Notes: generated by a model not told the origin, from the sequence alone. A stretch of 24,287 nucleotides of DNA from Candidatus Bathyarchaeota archaeon (GCA_002726865.1 PBSW01000056.1:1-24287); one strand, 5' to 3'; positions 7,916 through 16,833 are shown, numbered from the stretch's first letter. Made by a program: numbers and translations.

Positions 7916-9829
7916 CTAGGCTAGACGGAAGGTTTCGAGTAGATTAGGCGAGTGAGCCCTAACTCCCCTGAACCTTGAGACGGTTCTAGCCATATTTTGG
8001 CACTTTGACTCCTCGCCGTGAACCATAAAGACCCTTCTAGGTGTAGGCCTCATTTTCCTCACAAAATTAACGAGTTGATTCCGGTCACTGTGTCCCGAAA
8101 AACCAGAAATAGTATGGGTGGTGAGCCCGATGTTAGTGATTGACATTTTACCGTCCCTGTTATAAACCTGGATACTCCGCATTCCTCCTTGGATCCGGTT
8201 CCCCTTAGTGCCAGCCACCTGGTAGCTTACGAATAGAAGCCCATTTTCCGGATCAGGGGCAAGTCGTTTAAAGTACTCCATTACGGGGCCCCCTTCCATC
8301 ATTCCCGCGGTGGCCATTATAATGCATGGCCCCCCCTCGACGATCTCGTCCCTCCTGTTATGATCTTTCACCGCAGTGAAGTTGTTTGATTCGAAAGGGT
8401 TCACCCCTTCCCGTAGGATCTGATCCTTCAGCTCAGAGGATAGATAATCTGGGTAGGCAGTATGAATCCCTGTAGCCTCAGAGATCATCCCTTCAATATA
8501 CACAGGAACCTCAGTGAGACTACCGTCCGCCATGTACTTGTTGATGACCATTAGAATCTCCTGGGCCCTTCCTACTGCAGGTACGGGGATGATCAACTTC
8601 CCCTTCTTCAGAATATGATTGGTGTACTCAACGAACTCTGCGTCGGTCTCTGAGCGTGGCGGCGTGATGTTGTCCGGGGCCCCATATGTGCTCTCCATGA
8701 TGAGGGTCTCAACCCTCGGGAAATTCGAGGTAGCCGACTCTAGTAATGTAGTATATCCAAATTTGAAGTCCCCCGTGTAAACAATGTTATGGAGCCCCTT
8801 TCCGATATGGAGGTGAGCCATGGAGGAACCCAAGATGTGCCCGGCATTATGCAGCGTGAGACGGACGTCGGGCGCGATGTCTGTAACCTCACCCCAGTTG
8901 AGGGGAATGGTGTGAATTATGGCTTTGTAGATGTCCTCCGCTCCATAGGGCGGGAGCCGTCCCTCCTTGTTCATCACGTCTAGATAGTCTTTTTGAAGCA
9001 TTGTCATAAGGCTCGCCGTAGGAGCAGAGCAATAGACGGGGCCATCATAACCGTATTTGTAGAGATAGGGTAGAAACCCACAGTGATCCAAGTGAGCATG
9101 GGTGATCACGACGGCATCAAGTCTACTCAAATCGAATTCCCCCGTATCGAAACGGGGATATGCATCTACGGTCCTATTAGTGCCGGGATTGATTCCACAA
9201 TCCATGAGGATGGCGCTCTCTTTACTTCTCACGAGAACCGCAGACCTTCCCACGTGACGGGTACATCCAAGGAAGCTAACCCTGACGTCGCTGGTCCTAT
9301 TATAAATAGGCCGGAATATGGACTCACCGGCCTCCCGGAGGAATTTCTCCCTCTCTTTGTTTTTAGAGTAAAGGAATCCCCGGATCTGCTTAATGGTGAG
9401 ACTATGAATAGGGGGACTACGAACCACGTTAGGGTTCCAGCGGGTCTGCTTGACGATCTCGAGGAGATTTGCCCCATCTTTTCCGATTGCAATCCCAGGT
9501 TTCTCGACTTCCAGAATAACCTCGCCAAGAGTAGGATCAAAATAACTTTGAACTAAGCCAGCCTCTTTGAGGATACCTTTGACGATCTTCTCAGCCTCGA
9601 GTTCATCCACCCTCACAGAGGGATCAGATCGGACTACGATGCGCTTCTTGATCCTCCCTGCGATGTCCGCGACGATATGGCTCTGCTCAACTAGGACTTC
9701 GGGCTTCTGAGCATAGAGTGCTAGTCGGGGGCCCTCGAATTCTATCCTAGTTATCCCTATCTCGCGGGGTATATTGGTGAGTATCGTGTTCCTAATCTCT
9801 TCGTATGAAAGATTCTGGCTGGTGTTCAT
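7916..9829 (-). CDS. aCPSF1/FttA, KH-domain beta-CASP ribonuclease and transcription terminator
   Basis: 637 residues, standard for archaeal aCPSF1, a CPSF73-like nuclease that terminates transcription and matures RNA 3' ends. Domains: N-terminal KH pair (about 1-145, with IGKDGANL at 115-122), metallo-beta-lactamase domain (FLGCTRHVGRSA; HAHLDHC at 244-250, the zinc HxHxDH motif; NAGHILGSS; YTGDFKFG), and the inserted beta-CASP domain (ESTYG, VPAVGRAQE, ATAGMMEGGPV, VHGEESKCQNMA). All catalytic motifs are intact. It begins 11 bases after the proteasome beta gene and is probably its operon partner. Confidence 0.96.
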   Translation of the reverse strand: MNTSQNLSYEEIRNTILTNIPREIGITRIEFEGPRLALYAQKPEVLVEQSHIVADIAGRIKKRIVVRSDPSVRVDELEAEKIVKGILKEAGLVQSYFDPTLGEVILEVEKPGIAIGKDGANLLEIVKQTRWNPNVVRSPPIHSLTIKQIRGFLYSKNKEREKFLREAGESIFRPIYNRTSDVRVSFLGCTRHVGRSAVLVRSKESAILMDCGINPGTNRTVDAYPRFDTGEFDLSRLDAVVITHAHLDHCGFLPYLYKYGYDGPVYCSAPTASLMTMLQKDYLDVMNKEGRLPPYGAEDIYKAIIHTIPLNWGEVTDIAPDVRLTLHNAGHILGSSMAHLHIGKGLHNIVYTGDFKFGYTTLLESATSNFPRVETLIMESTYGAPDNITPPRSETDAEFVEYTNHILKKGKLIIPVPAVGRAQEILMVINKYMADGSLTEVPVYIEGMISEATGIHTAYPDYLSSELKDQILREGVNPFESNNFTAVKDHNRRDEIVEGGPCIIMATAGMMEGGPVMEYFKRLAPDPENGLLFVSYQVAGTKGNRIQGGMRSIQVYNRDGKMSITNIGLTTHTISGFSGHSDRNQLVNFVRKMRPTPRRVFMVHGEESKCQNMARTVSRFRGVRAHSPNLLETFRLA

Positions 9830-9840
9830 TAGGATCTACT

Positions 9841-10473
9841 TCATAAATTGAGGAGCACTAATTTTTCCTCTTGGGTAAGCTCTCTGAACCCGTCTTGGTT
9901 CACGACGGCGATATCAAAGCTGTCGCCGCTTGCAGTATCCCTCTTCATGGCGGAGTCAATAGCGCTGACGACTATGGGAAGCATCTCAATCACGGTACTC
10001 CCTTCCTTATATCGATCTTCGAGGACTCCATAGGCAAAAGGAGAACCTGAGCCAGTGGAGACGACATTCTCCTCTAGTAGGCTCCCAAAGGGATCTAGGC
10101 TGAATACATGAGGTCCAGAGTGGTCAAATCCCCCAATCAGAGCTTGTAGAGGCAAAACCATCCCAGCCGAGCGACTTGAAAAGAGAATGTTTGAGACCAA
10201 CCTTGCCGCCGATGCGACGGGCATAGATCTGCCTCTCCGGAACTGGAAGAGCCTTGCATTGATCTTTAAGGTCTCTACTATACGCTGGGCCACAGCGACT
10301 CCACCTGCAATGGTCATTGCAAGGGTTTCGGTGATCTGATAGACCTTTTTTGCGTTTTTGCTAGCAACATAGTTACCCATGGTAGCTCTTGTGTCGGTTC
10401 CGAGGATGACTCCGTCTTTGCAGACGGCAGCAACTGTTGTCGTTCCTTTATATTCACCTAAGCGATTTTTCAT
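9841..10473 (-). CDS. psmB: Proteasome beta subunit
   Basis: Catalytic subunit of the 20S proteasome. 210 residues with a ten-residue propeptide (MKNRLGEYKG) cleaved before TTTVAA. Counting from mature Thr1, Asp17 (TDTRAT) and Lys33 are present; GSGSPFAYG and SGDSFDIAVV carry the later active-site Ser and Asp. So it is an active, self-processing beta subunit. ATG 10473 is preceded by GAGGT eight bases upstream. First gene of a proteasome beta - aCPSF1 unit; no alpha subunit is in the window. Confidence 0.96.
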   Translation of the reverse strand: MKNRLGEYKGTTTVAAVCKDGVILGTDTRATMGNYVASKNAKKVYQITETLAMTIAGGVAVAQRIVETLKINARLFQFRRGRSMPVASAARLVSNILFSSRSAGMVLPLQALIGGFDHSGPHVFSLDPFGSLLEENVVSTGSGSPFAYGVLEDRYKEGSTVIEMLPIVVSAIDSAMKRDTASGDSFDIAVVNQDGFRELTQEEKLVLLNL

Positions 10474-10546
10474 TTTTGTTTACCTCAGTCCTAAAGTAAA
10501 CGAGAGTAATCCTTAGAAGGAAAACCAAGTTATTTTTCAAGGTCTA

Positions 10547-10556
10547 CTTTAAAAAC
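10547..10556 (-). promoter_or_regulatory. TATA box for the proteasome beta - aCPSF1 operon
   Basis: Minus strand GTTTTTAAAG, about 75 bases before ATG 10473, giving a leader of about 50 bases. Shares the 198-base intergenic gap with the divergent glycerol-1-phosphate dehydrogenase promoter. Confidence 0.4.
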
Positions 10557-10616
10557 GTTTCTTTAAGTCCCTCTTTCTATCTTTCCTTATATTCGTTTTT
10601 CGGTTTATTTACTAGC

Positions 10617-10626
10617 TTAAAAAAAC
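10617..10626 (+). promoter_or_regulatory. TATA box for egsA
   Basis: TTAAAAAAAC, centre about 50 bases before TTG 10672; predicted transcript start near 10647 leaves a leader of about 25 bases. Confidence 0.45.
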
Positions 10627-10671
10627 CCTTATTGCTATGGGCCAAACATAATTTAGGAAGCTGATATTGTA

Positions 10672-11721
10672 TTGAACAGCGTCCACCGCATTGACCTTCC
10701 CCGCGTAGTTCTCGTGGGGTGGGGTGTCCTCAAGTCCTTAAGCAAGGTCTTCCTTGAGTTGGGACTTGAGAGGCCCCTCATAGTCACGGGGAGAGTCACC
10801 TTAGGGATCGCTGGTTCTCGGGCCAAGGGTTACCTAAGAGATCGTGGTCTAAATCCGGAATTGGAGCTTTGTACTGAAGCAGATCTTGAGACGGTAGAGC
10901 GAATAATCGAGAAAGCTGAATCAATCAAAGCGGACACGATCATTGGGGTAGGAGGAGGACGGACCATTGACGTCGCGAAGCTCAGCGCGGGAGAGAGCAA
11001 TGCTTTTTTCATAAGCGTACCCACAACTGCGTCCCACGATGGCATCGCGAGCAACTTGGCCTCTGTCAAAGGGTTGGGTCAACCTTATTCGCTGAAGGCT
11101 AACCCCCCTATCGCCGTGTTCGCGGACTCCCAGATCATCTCCGAGTCTCCCTATAGATTCACCGCAAGTGGCTGCGGCGATGTTATCTCCAAGGCTGTTT
11201 CGGTCCGAGACTGGAGGCTTGCCCATGAAAAGAAAAACGACTATTATGGTGAATATGCTGGTAACCTAGCTCTGTTAGGTTCAGATATCATCATGAGAAA
11301 TGTGGAGAAGATTCGGGACCGGACTGAAGACGGTTACCGGACACTGTTGGAGGCTCTGGTGAGCTGCGGCGTCTCCATGAGTATTGCTGGGAGCAGTAGA
11401 CCCTGTAGCGGTTCGGCTCATCTAATAAGCCACGCCTTAGATATGATAGCGCCAGGAGCGGCCCTTCATGGTGAGCAATGTGGTATAGGGACGATAATGA
11501 TGGCAAAACTCCACGGTCTTGAATGGGAAAAGATTAGGGGGAATTTGACTACTCTAGGGGCGCCGACAAGTGCAGAAGAACTGGGAATAGACGGGGAGAC
11601 CCTTGTAAAGGCTATCGTCAAAGCTGGAACTATCAGACCAAAACGATATACTATTCTGAATGAAACTAAATTGACTCGGAAATCGGCCAGAAAACTAGCG
11701 GAAAGTTGTGGTTTAGTTTAA
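10672..11721 (+). CDS. egsA: sn-Glycerol-1-phosphate dehydrogenase
   Basis: Makes sn-glycerol-1-phosphate from dihydroxyacetone phosphate, setting the stereochemistry of archaeal membrane lipids. 349 residues. Seen: nucleotide loop GVGGGRTID at 92-100, SVPTTASHDG at 115-124, and the metal ligands Asp 170 (GCGDVISK), His 250 (SGSAHLISH) and His 266 (ALHGEQCG). Start is TTG 10672 (MNSVHRIDLPR), the only plausible initiator before the conserved N-terminus. Single-gene unit, divergent from the proteasome operon. Confidence 0.95.
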   Translation: MNSVHRIDLPRVVLVGWGVLKSLSKVFLELGLERPLIVTGRVTLGIAGSRAKGYLRDRGLNPELELCTEADLETVERIIEKAESIKADTIIGVGGGRTIDVAKLSAGESNAFFISVPTTASHDGIASNLASVKGLGQPYSLKANPPIAVFADSQIISESPYRFTASGCGDVISKAVSVRDWRLAHEKKNDYYGEYAGNLALLGSDIIMRNVEKIRDRTEDGYRTLLEALVSCGVSMSIAGSSRPCSGSAHLISHALDMIAPGAALHGEQCGIGTIMMAKLHGLEWEKIRGNLTTLGAPTSAEELGIDGETLVKAIVKAGTIRPKRYTILNETKLTRKSARKLAESCGLV

Positions 11722-11759
11722 TTTTTTCTCTTAATTGAGGATGCCGCCACAAACTAAGG

Positions 11760-11768
11760 TTTATAAAA
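11760..11768 (+). promoter_or_regulatory. TATA box for the cdc48 unit
   Basis: TTTATAAAA, the strongest TATA box in the window, about 50 bases before TTG 11814; predicted transcript start near 11790. Confidence 0.6.
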
Positions 11769-11801
11769 CCCAAAATCATCATTCCTTTAGATTATGTTTT
11801 A

Positions 11802-11806
11802 GGTGG
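11802..11806 (+). promoter_or_regulatory. Ribosome binding site GGTGG supporting the TTG start of cdc48
   Basis: GGTGG seven bases before TTG 11814. Confidence 0.5.
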
Positions 11807-11813
11807 TTCAATT

Positions 11814-13985
11814 TTGGGCGCTTTACAACTTAAAGTAGCTGAGGCAAAGCAGCAGAGGGACGTCGGAAGAAGCATCGCTAGGATAGACTCTGAGACAATG
11901 AAGATCTTGGGCGTTACAGTGGGGGACGTAATCAAGATCACAGGAAAGAAGGAGACAGCTGCAAAGGCCTGGCCCGCATACCCGGAGGATCAGGGTCTTA
12001 GCCTACTCAGGATCGATGGTTTTATCCGGAAGAACAGTGGGGCAGCCATTAACGAGTTCGTCTCGGTAGAGAAGGCGGACGCTGATTACGCAGTTTCAAT
12101 CAAGCTGGCCCCCATTGATATAAGGATCAGTGTCGATAGCGACTTTATCAGGTTTGTGAAGGATCGCCTAATCGACAGGCCCGCTGCCAGGGGAGACACT
12201 CTCCTTATAATGATGCTGGGGCACTCCGTACCATTTCTCGTGGTAAACACAAGGCCTAGCGGTATAGTAAAGATTTCACCAACAACCGAGATCACAATTC
12301 TCAGTGAGCCTGTACCCGAGTTAGAGATCCCGAGTAGGACCACATACGAGGATATCGGAGGCTTAGCAGAGGAGATCAGGAGGATCCGGGAGATGGTTGA
12401 GCTGCCTTTACGCCACCCTGAGATATTCCAACGCCTCGGCATCGATCCCCCGAAGGGGGTTCTTCTTCACGGGCCTCCGGGCTGTGGCAAAACTCTCCTC
12501 GTAAGGGCTGTAGCCAGCGAGTCTGAGGCAAACTTTTACGCAATTAACGGCCCTGAGATCATGAGTAAGTTCTACGGCGAGTCCGAGGCCAGGATGCGGA
12601 AGATGTTTGATGATGCCGAGAAGAACGCCCCCAGTATCCTGTTCGTCGATGAGATAGATGCTATTGCCCCGAAGCGAGGAGAGGTTACGGGCGAGGTTGA
12701 GCGGCGAGTTGTCGCCCAGCTTCTTGCTTCCATGGATGGCCTCAAAGGACGAGGTCACGTTATAGTCATCGGGGCCACCAACAGACCCGACGCAATTGAT
12801 CCAGCCCTTAGGAGGCCGGGAAGATTTGACAGGGAGATCGAAATCGGAATACCCGACAGGGAAGGGCGCCACGAGATCATTCAAATCCACACCCGTGGAA
12901 TGCCCCTCAATGATGACGTTAACGTCCAACAGATCTCGGATATAACTCACGGTTACACTGGAGCGGATCTCGAGGCGTTGAGCCGAGAATCGGCAATGAA
13001 GTCACTCCGAAGATATCTCCCCCAGATCGACCTGGAGGAGAAGAGGATACCCCACGAGGTTCTCGATGAAATGGAGGTCACTAATACAGACATCTTAGAG
13101 GCTTTCAGGGAGGTTACTCCCACTGCAATGAGAGAGGTCTACATAGAGTCCCCAAACGTCCACTGGGACGAAGTAGGAGGCCTTGAGCACGTTAAGCAGA
13201 ACCTCATAGAGGCGGTAGAGTGGCCTCTCAAGAATCCGGAAATGTTTAAACGCTTAGGCATAACCCCACCCAAAGGGATTCTCCTCCATGGCCCCCCAGG
13301 CTGCGGAAAAACACTGCTCGCGAGGGCTGTGGCAACAGAAACCCAGGCCAACTTTATTTCCATCCGGGGACCTGAGATCTTTAGTAAGTGGGTAGGGGAG
13401 TCGGAGAAGGCTATCCGAGAAATCTTTAGGAAGGCTAGGATGGCCGCCCCTAGCATCATATTCTTCGACGAGTTTGACAGCTTGGTTCCTGCGAGGGGAT
13501 CACAAGGCGATACCAGGGTTGCAGAGAGAGTAATTAGCCAGCTTCTCACAGAGATCGATGGTCTCCTAATGCTCCAGAACGTACTAGTCATCGCTGCAAC
13601 AAATCGCCCTGATATCATCGACCCAGCAGTTTTGAGACCGGGGAGGTTTGATCGGAGGGTCTACGTTCCAGCACCAGATAACGCAGCGAGGCTAAGGATA
13701 CTCCAGGTTAAGACAGAGAATATGCCTCTGGACAAGGAGGTGAACCTTGAGGATCTTGTGAGAAAGATGGACGGGTATTCAGGTGCCGATATAGAGTCAG
13801 TGACCCGGGAGGCCGGGATGAACAGTCTCCGTAGGGATAGGGATACCGAAAAGGTGACCTTCGCGGATTTTGAGGACGCCTTGGCAGCAACCGTCCCTTC
13901 GATTACGCCAGAGATGGAGAAGTGGTACCAGCAGACCGATAAGATGTTCAAGGAGCGGGAGAAGCCGCCCATGACCATTGTCTAG
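11814..13985 (+). CDS. cdc48: Cdc48/VCP-type AAA ATPase
   Basis: Hexameric unfoldase that feeds or remodels protein substrates. 723 residues in family order: N domain (about 1-180, starting [20 protein letters not shown]), D1 AAA (Walker A GPPGCGKT 220-227, Walker B LFVDEID with Glu 280, sensor [19 protein letters not shown]) and D2 AAA (GPPGCGKT 493-500, FFDEFD with Glu 553, [19 protein letters not shown]). Both ATPase sites look intact. The C-terminus ends PPMTIV, without the HbYX tail that docks activators to the 20S core. Start is TTG 11814 with GGTGG upstream. Leads a unit with the winged-helix and FEN-1 genes. Confidence 0.96.
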   Translation: MGALQLKVAEAKQQRDVGRSIARIDSETMKILGVTVGDVIKITGKKETAAKAWPAYPEDQGLSLLRIDGFIRKNSGAAINEFVSVEKADADYAVSIKLAPIDIRISVDSDFIRFVKDRLIDRPAARGDTLLIMMLGHSVPFLVVNTRPSGIVKISPTTEITILSEPVPELEIPSRTTYEDIGGLAEEIRRIREMVELPLRHPEIFQRLGIDPPKGVLLHGPPGCGKTLLVRAVASESEANFYAINGPEIMSKFYGESEARMRKMFDDAEKNAPSILFVDEIDAIAPKRGEVTGEVERRVVAQLLASMDGLKGRGHVIVIGATNRPDAIDPALRRPGRFDREIEIGIPDREGRHEIIQIHTRGMPLNDDVNVQQISDITHGYTGADLEALSRESAMKSLRRYLPQIDLEEKRIPHEVLDEMEVTNTDILEAFREVTPTAMREVYIESPNVHWDEVGGLEHVKQNLIEAVEWPLKNPEMFKRLGITPPKGILLHGPPGCGKTLLARAVATETQANFISIRGPEIFSKWVGESEKAIREIFRKARMAAPSIIFFDEFDSLVPARGSQGDTRVAERVISQLLTEIDGLLMLQNVLVIAATNRPDIIDPAVLRPGRFDRRVYVPAPDNAARLRILQVKTENMPLDKEVNLEDLVRKMDGYSGADIESVTREAGMNSLRRDRDTEKVTFADFEDALAATVPSITPEMEKWYQQTDKMFKEREKPPMTIV

Positions 13986-13989
13986 GTGA
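13985..13989 (+). promoter_or_regulatory. Ribosome binding site GGTGA overlapping the cdc48 stop
   Basis: The G of the TAG stop opens GGTGA, five bases before ATG 13995. It decides ATG 13995 over the in-frame GTG at 13986. Confidence 0.6.
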
Positions 13990-13994
13990 TTCAA

Positions 13995-14210
13995 ATGAAT
14001 GACAGACTTATCCCCACTACTATCTTCGAGGCGTTAGACAAAAGCGGGAGCCTTACTACAGACGCTCTCTACAAGAGGGTGAAGAAGATTCACGGGGACC
14101 CAGGCTTGAAATACTTCGATGATACACTGATGACAATGGAGCTCCATGGGATCATCGCAGTATATCGAATGTCCGGGGACAAACGTAGGGTCGAGCTAGT
14201 AAGGCGCTGA
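13995..14210 (+). CDS. 71-residue winged-helix-like protein
   Basis: Small soluble protein of unknown role. The pattern LIPTTIFEALDKSGSLTTDALYKRVKK, then a second helix DDTLMTMELHGI, then a strand-turn-strand IAVYRMSGDKRRVELVRR fits a minimal winged helix-turn-helix (three helices and a wing). Translationally coupled on both sides: its ribosome site overlaps the cdc48 stop, and FEN-1 starts three bases after its stop. That placement suggests a role in chromatin, replication or transcription linked to its neighbours (inference). Confidence 0.75.
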   Translation: MNDRLIPTTIFEALDKSGSLTTDALYKRVKKIHGDPGLKYFDDTLMTMELHGIIAVYRMSGDKRRVELVRR

Positions 14211-14213
14211 GCC

Positions 14214-15257
14214 TTGGGGGTCAAGCTCGGGAGTCTCGTTGAGGCACGCAGAGTCACTGTCGCAGACTTAGCCGGACGCCGGATCGCAATCGACGGCCAT
14301 AATATACTGTATCAATTTCTTTCGAGCATCCGAAGTAGGCAGGGAGATCCCCTCCGGGACAGGAAAGGGAGGGTCACAAGCCATTTGAGCGGGCTCATAT
14401 ACAGGAACTCTCGCCTAATCGAGGCCGGGATCAAGCTTGTATATGTATTTGATGGAAGGCCCCACAGTTTCAAGGCCCAGGTCATTCGTGAAAGGCGCCA
14501 GACCCGCAGGAAAGCTCAGATAAAATACGACTCTGCAGTAAAGGAGGGGCGTGTGGAGGACGCCAGACGGTTTGCACAAGCAACAGCAAAAGTCAATGTA
14601 GATATTATCGGAGATGCGAAGAGACTCCTCACATTGATGGGCGTGCCTTGGGTCCAGGCCCCTGAAGAGGGGGAGGCCCAATCAGCTTTCATGGCAACGA
14701 AGGGAGATGTATGGGCTTCCGGGAGCCAAGACTTCGATTCTCTCCTTTTTGGTGCGCCTGTTCTAGTGAGGAACCTGAATATAACAGGGAGAAGGAAACT
14801 CCCTCGGAAGAACGTGTACGTAAAGGTGGAGCCCGAGATCATTGAGCTTGGAAAGTTCCTTAGGGAGCTGGAGTTAACCCGGGAGCAGCTCATCGACATC
14901 GGCATCCTTGTAGGGACCGATTATAATCCCAAGGGGATCAAGGGAATCGGGCCAAAGACTGCCCTAAAGCTCATCAAGAAACACGGAAGCATAGAGAATG
15001 CGATACCATTCATGAAGAACCCAGAGTTTCCACACCCGTTAGATGAGATCCGAGAGCTCTTTGCGGATCCTGCAACCGAAAAGGATTACAGCCTTGTTTG
15101 GCGTCCCTCGGACCACGATGGAATCATAGGCTTCCTGTGTGGGGAAAGGGACTTTGATCGATCACGGTTGGCTAAAGCTTTAGAGAGAATGGATAAGGGT
15201 TTCTCAAGAGCGACGGAGAGGACAACTTTGGACCAGTGGTTCAGGGCCCCTGTATGA
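14214..15257 (+). CDS. fen: Flap endonuclease 1
   Basis: Structure-specific 5' flap nuclease for Okazaki-fragment maturation and repair. 347 residues. Catalytic acids: Asp 27 (IAIDGHN), Asp 80 (VYVFDGRP), Glu 152 and 154 (PEEGEAQ), Asp 173 and 175 (SQDFDSLL), Asp 236 (GTDYNP). The H3TH segment GIKGIGPKTALKLIKKHGSIE is present, and a PCNA-binding box TTLDQWF sits at 337-343, near the C-terminus. Starts at TTG 14214 as MGVKL, the usual family N-terminus, three bases after the winged-helix gene. Confidence 0.96.
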   Translation: MGVKLGSLVEARRVTVADLAGRRIAIDGHNILYQFLSSIRSRQGDPLRDRKGRVTSHLSGLIYRNSRLIEAGIKLVYVFDGRPHSFKAQVIRERRQTRRKAQIKYDSAVKEGRVEDARRFAQATAKVNVDIIGDAKRLLTLMGVPWVQAPEEGEAQSAFMATKGDVWASGSQDFDSLLFGAPVLVRNLNITGRRKLPRKNVYVKVEPEIIELGKFLRELELTREQLIDIGILVGTDYNPKGIKGIGPKTALKLIKKHGSIENAIPFMKNPEFPHPLDEIRELFADPATEKDYSLVWRPSDHDGIIGFLCGERDFDRSRLAKALERMDKGFSRATERTTLDQWFRAPV

Positions 15258-15332
15258 TCGATTTTGCAGAGTAAGCTTTGCAACTGATATTAAATGTCCT
15301 CCGCCTTGCTATGATAGACATTTATTGTACGT

Positions 15333-15460
15333 AGTGAGTAGGATTCACTCAAGTAGCTGACCGTAGCTTAACTCGACATCAGTTCCGAGTTGGTATGATA
15401 TCTCCTATCGTACTGCTATCCATCTGGTGGAAGCCGGCCAGGTTACTTGAGGCTCTCAAG
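15333..15460 (+). ncRNA. Candidate structured RNA: row of hairpins after FEN-1
   Basis: Consecutive stems readable directly: AGTGA/TCACT (15333-15337 with 15345-15349), AACTCG/CGAGTT (15370-15375 with 15386-15391), GTATGATA/TATCGTAC (15393-15400 with 15406-15413, one G-U pair), CTGG/CCAG (15424-15427 with 15438-15441) and CTTGAG/CTCAAG (15446-15451 with 15455-15460). No SRP RNA, RNase P or C/D-box signature was found. Short stems occur by chance; strand and limits are guesses. Confidence 0.25.
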
Positions 15461-15667
15461 CGCAGGGGTCATAGTTCTCAGCTTGCATGTCTCCTTTAGT
15501 TCTATAACGAAAAACAAGTGCGATCCTGGCATTCGGAAAACAGCATTAAGCCCAAATTAATAAACAAATGCAGAACATGGATGAGCACGCAAATAAAATG
15601 AGCTTACTCTTCATCTCACAGGAATCATAAATATTAGAAATAACACAGTCAATCTTCAATAAAAACT

Positions 15668-15684
15668 ATAATTAGCCTAATTAT
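15668..15684. repeat. Perfect 17-base palindrome
   Basis: ATAATTAG, one C, then CTAATTAT: eight-base perfect arms in the AT-rich desert. Could be an operator or a relic; no gene starts close by. Confidence 0.5.
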
Positions 15685-16116
15685 CTCACAGTTCATTCTC
15701 AATTAGGAAATTCATAAATACAGTTGAATAATAACGGAAGCATTATTCAGGATTTACCTTCCAAGGAAAATTAATGATACATCTTTAGAGAGCTCTATCG
15801 CCTTATTTTGTAGTAGTTCTATTAATTTCAATCATAGGTTTTAGGTTATCTAAGATAATCCAATAGACATCTTCAATTTTTGGTGCAGCCTATTTATTAA
15901 CTAAACTAGTATAACGCCCTTGATTTACGTCTCTTTTCTACTAAAGTCCAAATTCGAATTGTGTGGACGGATTCAATTCGGATCTTTAACCCAATTCATG
16001 TTGAACCCTTTCAGTAAAGTTAGAATTCCATCTGATGCCCCCTACGGCCTAAATCGCTTTTTTACAGTCTAAATCACTGGAAAAGTTTTTTTGTCTATTC
16101 ACCATATTTCGGTCTG

Positions 16117-16248
16117 ATGATAATGGCTTTCATCGAGAGTTTTGGCTTTGCAATGAGAAGGATGCTACTTCCAAACATCCTAGTTGGATTGCTGGCACTT
16201 GTAGGCCTCCTCGTTAAGACCCTAAGAGAAAAGCAGTTACTTTATTGA
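16117..16248 (+). CDS. Possible 43-residue single-span membrane peptide
   Basis: Frame MIMAFIESFGFAMRRMLLPNILVGLLALVGLLVKTLREKQLLY (shown in parts: residues 16-33 are one hydrophobic span, flanked by RR and by KTLREK). The composition of one clean span with basic flanks is better than expected by chance in this AT-rich region. ATG 16117 or 16123. No recognised family, no clear ribosome site. Convergent with the HPP gene. Confidence 0.3.
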   Translation: MIMAFIESFGFAMRRMLLPNILVGLLALVGLLVKTLREKQLLY

Positions 16249-16326
16249 TTTAGCTACGACTCCAACTCGTAGACGATATTATTTAGTTCCTTAGTGTTGC
16301 ATAGAAATATTGCGCAAGTTCTTTCG

Positions 16327-16833
16327 TTAAATCCACGATATAGGATAATCTCGTTTAGCTAGCTTATTAATAAACAAAGCTACAACCAACATGATTAAAG
16401 CCCCGATTCCAACAGGTAAAACAGCGTAAAAATAACTTAGATTATGTATCTTGGCGCTACCTATGATTGCGATCAAGGCAGTCGCTCCCCCTGGAGGATG
16501 AACAGTGTCTGTCAGCTGCATTACTGCAATAGCAGTGGCAACAGAAATCGCTGATGCAAACCAGAGGTCAGAAGAAAAAAGTTTGTAGCAGGTTACCCCT
16601 ATCAATGCTGAAAAGACATGTCCTCCAATGAGATTCCTTGGTTGAGCTAACGGACTATTTATCGCACCGTAGACCAAAACAGCTGACGCGCCAAAAGAGC
16701 CTATTACCATAACTAGATCGGTTTCGGAGATCAAGTTATAGTGAATAAATGAAATAATAGCAACTCCAACAAAAGCGCCAATCCAAGACCATAGTATTGT
16801 GGAAATCTTGCTCTGGACTTTTCGCGAACGCAT
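16327..16833 (-). CDS. HPP family integral membrane protein
   Basis: 168 residues with about five to six hydrophobic spans (near 13-31, 40-60, 68-86, 93-110, 115-127, 135-156). Family signatures: AQPRNLIGGH at 63-72 and VHPPGGATAL at 111-120, which gives the family its name. Some plant and cyanobacterial members have been linked to nitrite transport; that role cannot be assumed here. Ends with a short basic tail. Isolated gene with AT-rich flanks. Confidence 0.88.
   Translation of the reverse strand: MRSRKVQSKISTILWSWIGAFVGVAIISFIHYNLISETDLVMVIGSFGASAVLVYGAINSPLAQPRNLIGGHVFSALIGVTCYKLFSSDLWFASAISVATAIAVMQLTDTVHPPGGATALIAIIGSAKIHNLSYFYAVLPVGIGALIMLVVALFINKLAKRDYPISWI

Larger units (their letters stand above)
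15258..16116. other. 859-base non-coding stretch downstream of FEN-1
   Basis: No convincing gene in six frames. The first 220 bases are GC-richer and rich in short hairpins (see the candidate ncRNA); the remainder is strongly AT-rich. Dyads: a perfect palindrome at 15668-15684, an inverted repeat TTATCT/AGATAA at 15846-15858, and CGAATTG/CAATTCG at 15955-15961 and 15974-15980. Confidence 0.6.

Noticed and set aside
9083..9556. 157-codon plus-strand frame
   Set aside because: Antisense to the metallo-beta-lactamase domain of aCPSF1.
12408..12950. 180-codon minus-strand frame
   Set aside because: Antisense to the D1 domain of Cdc48; arises from GC-biased codons.
13139..13618. 159-codon minus-strand frame
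   Set aside because: Antisense to the D2 domain of Cdc48.
15310..15362. Possible C/D-box guide RNA (ATGATAG ... CTGA)
   Set aside because: C box is degenerate and no D' or C' boxes fit the usual archaeal spacing.
15395..15601. Frame MISPIVLLSIWWKPARLLEA... continuing past a TAG, as in a pyrrolysine protein or an ATP-grasp remnant
   Set aside because: Only one in-frame TAG, no conserved motif beyond LLEALKRRGH, no ribosome site and no pyl genes nearby; chance reading is simpler.
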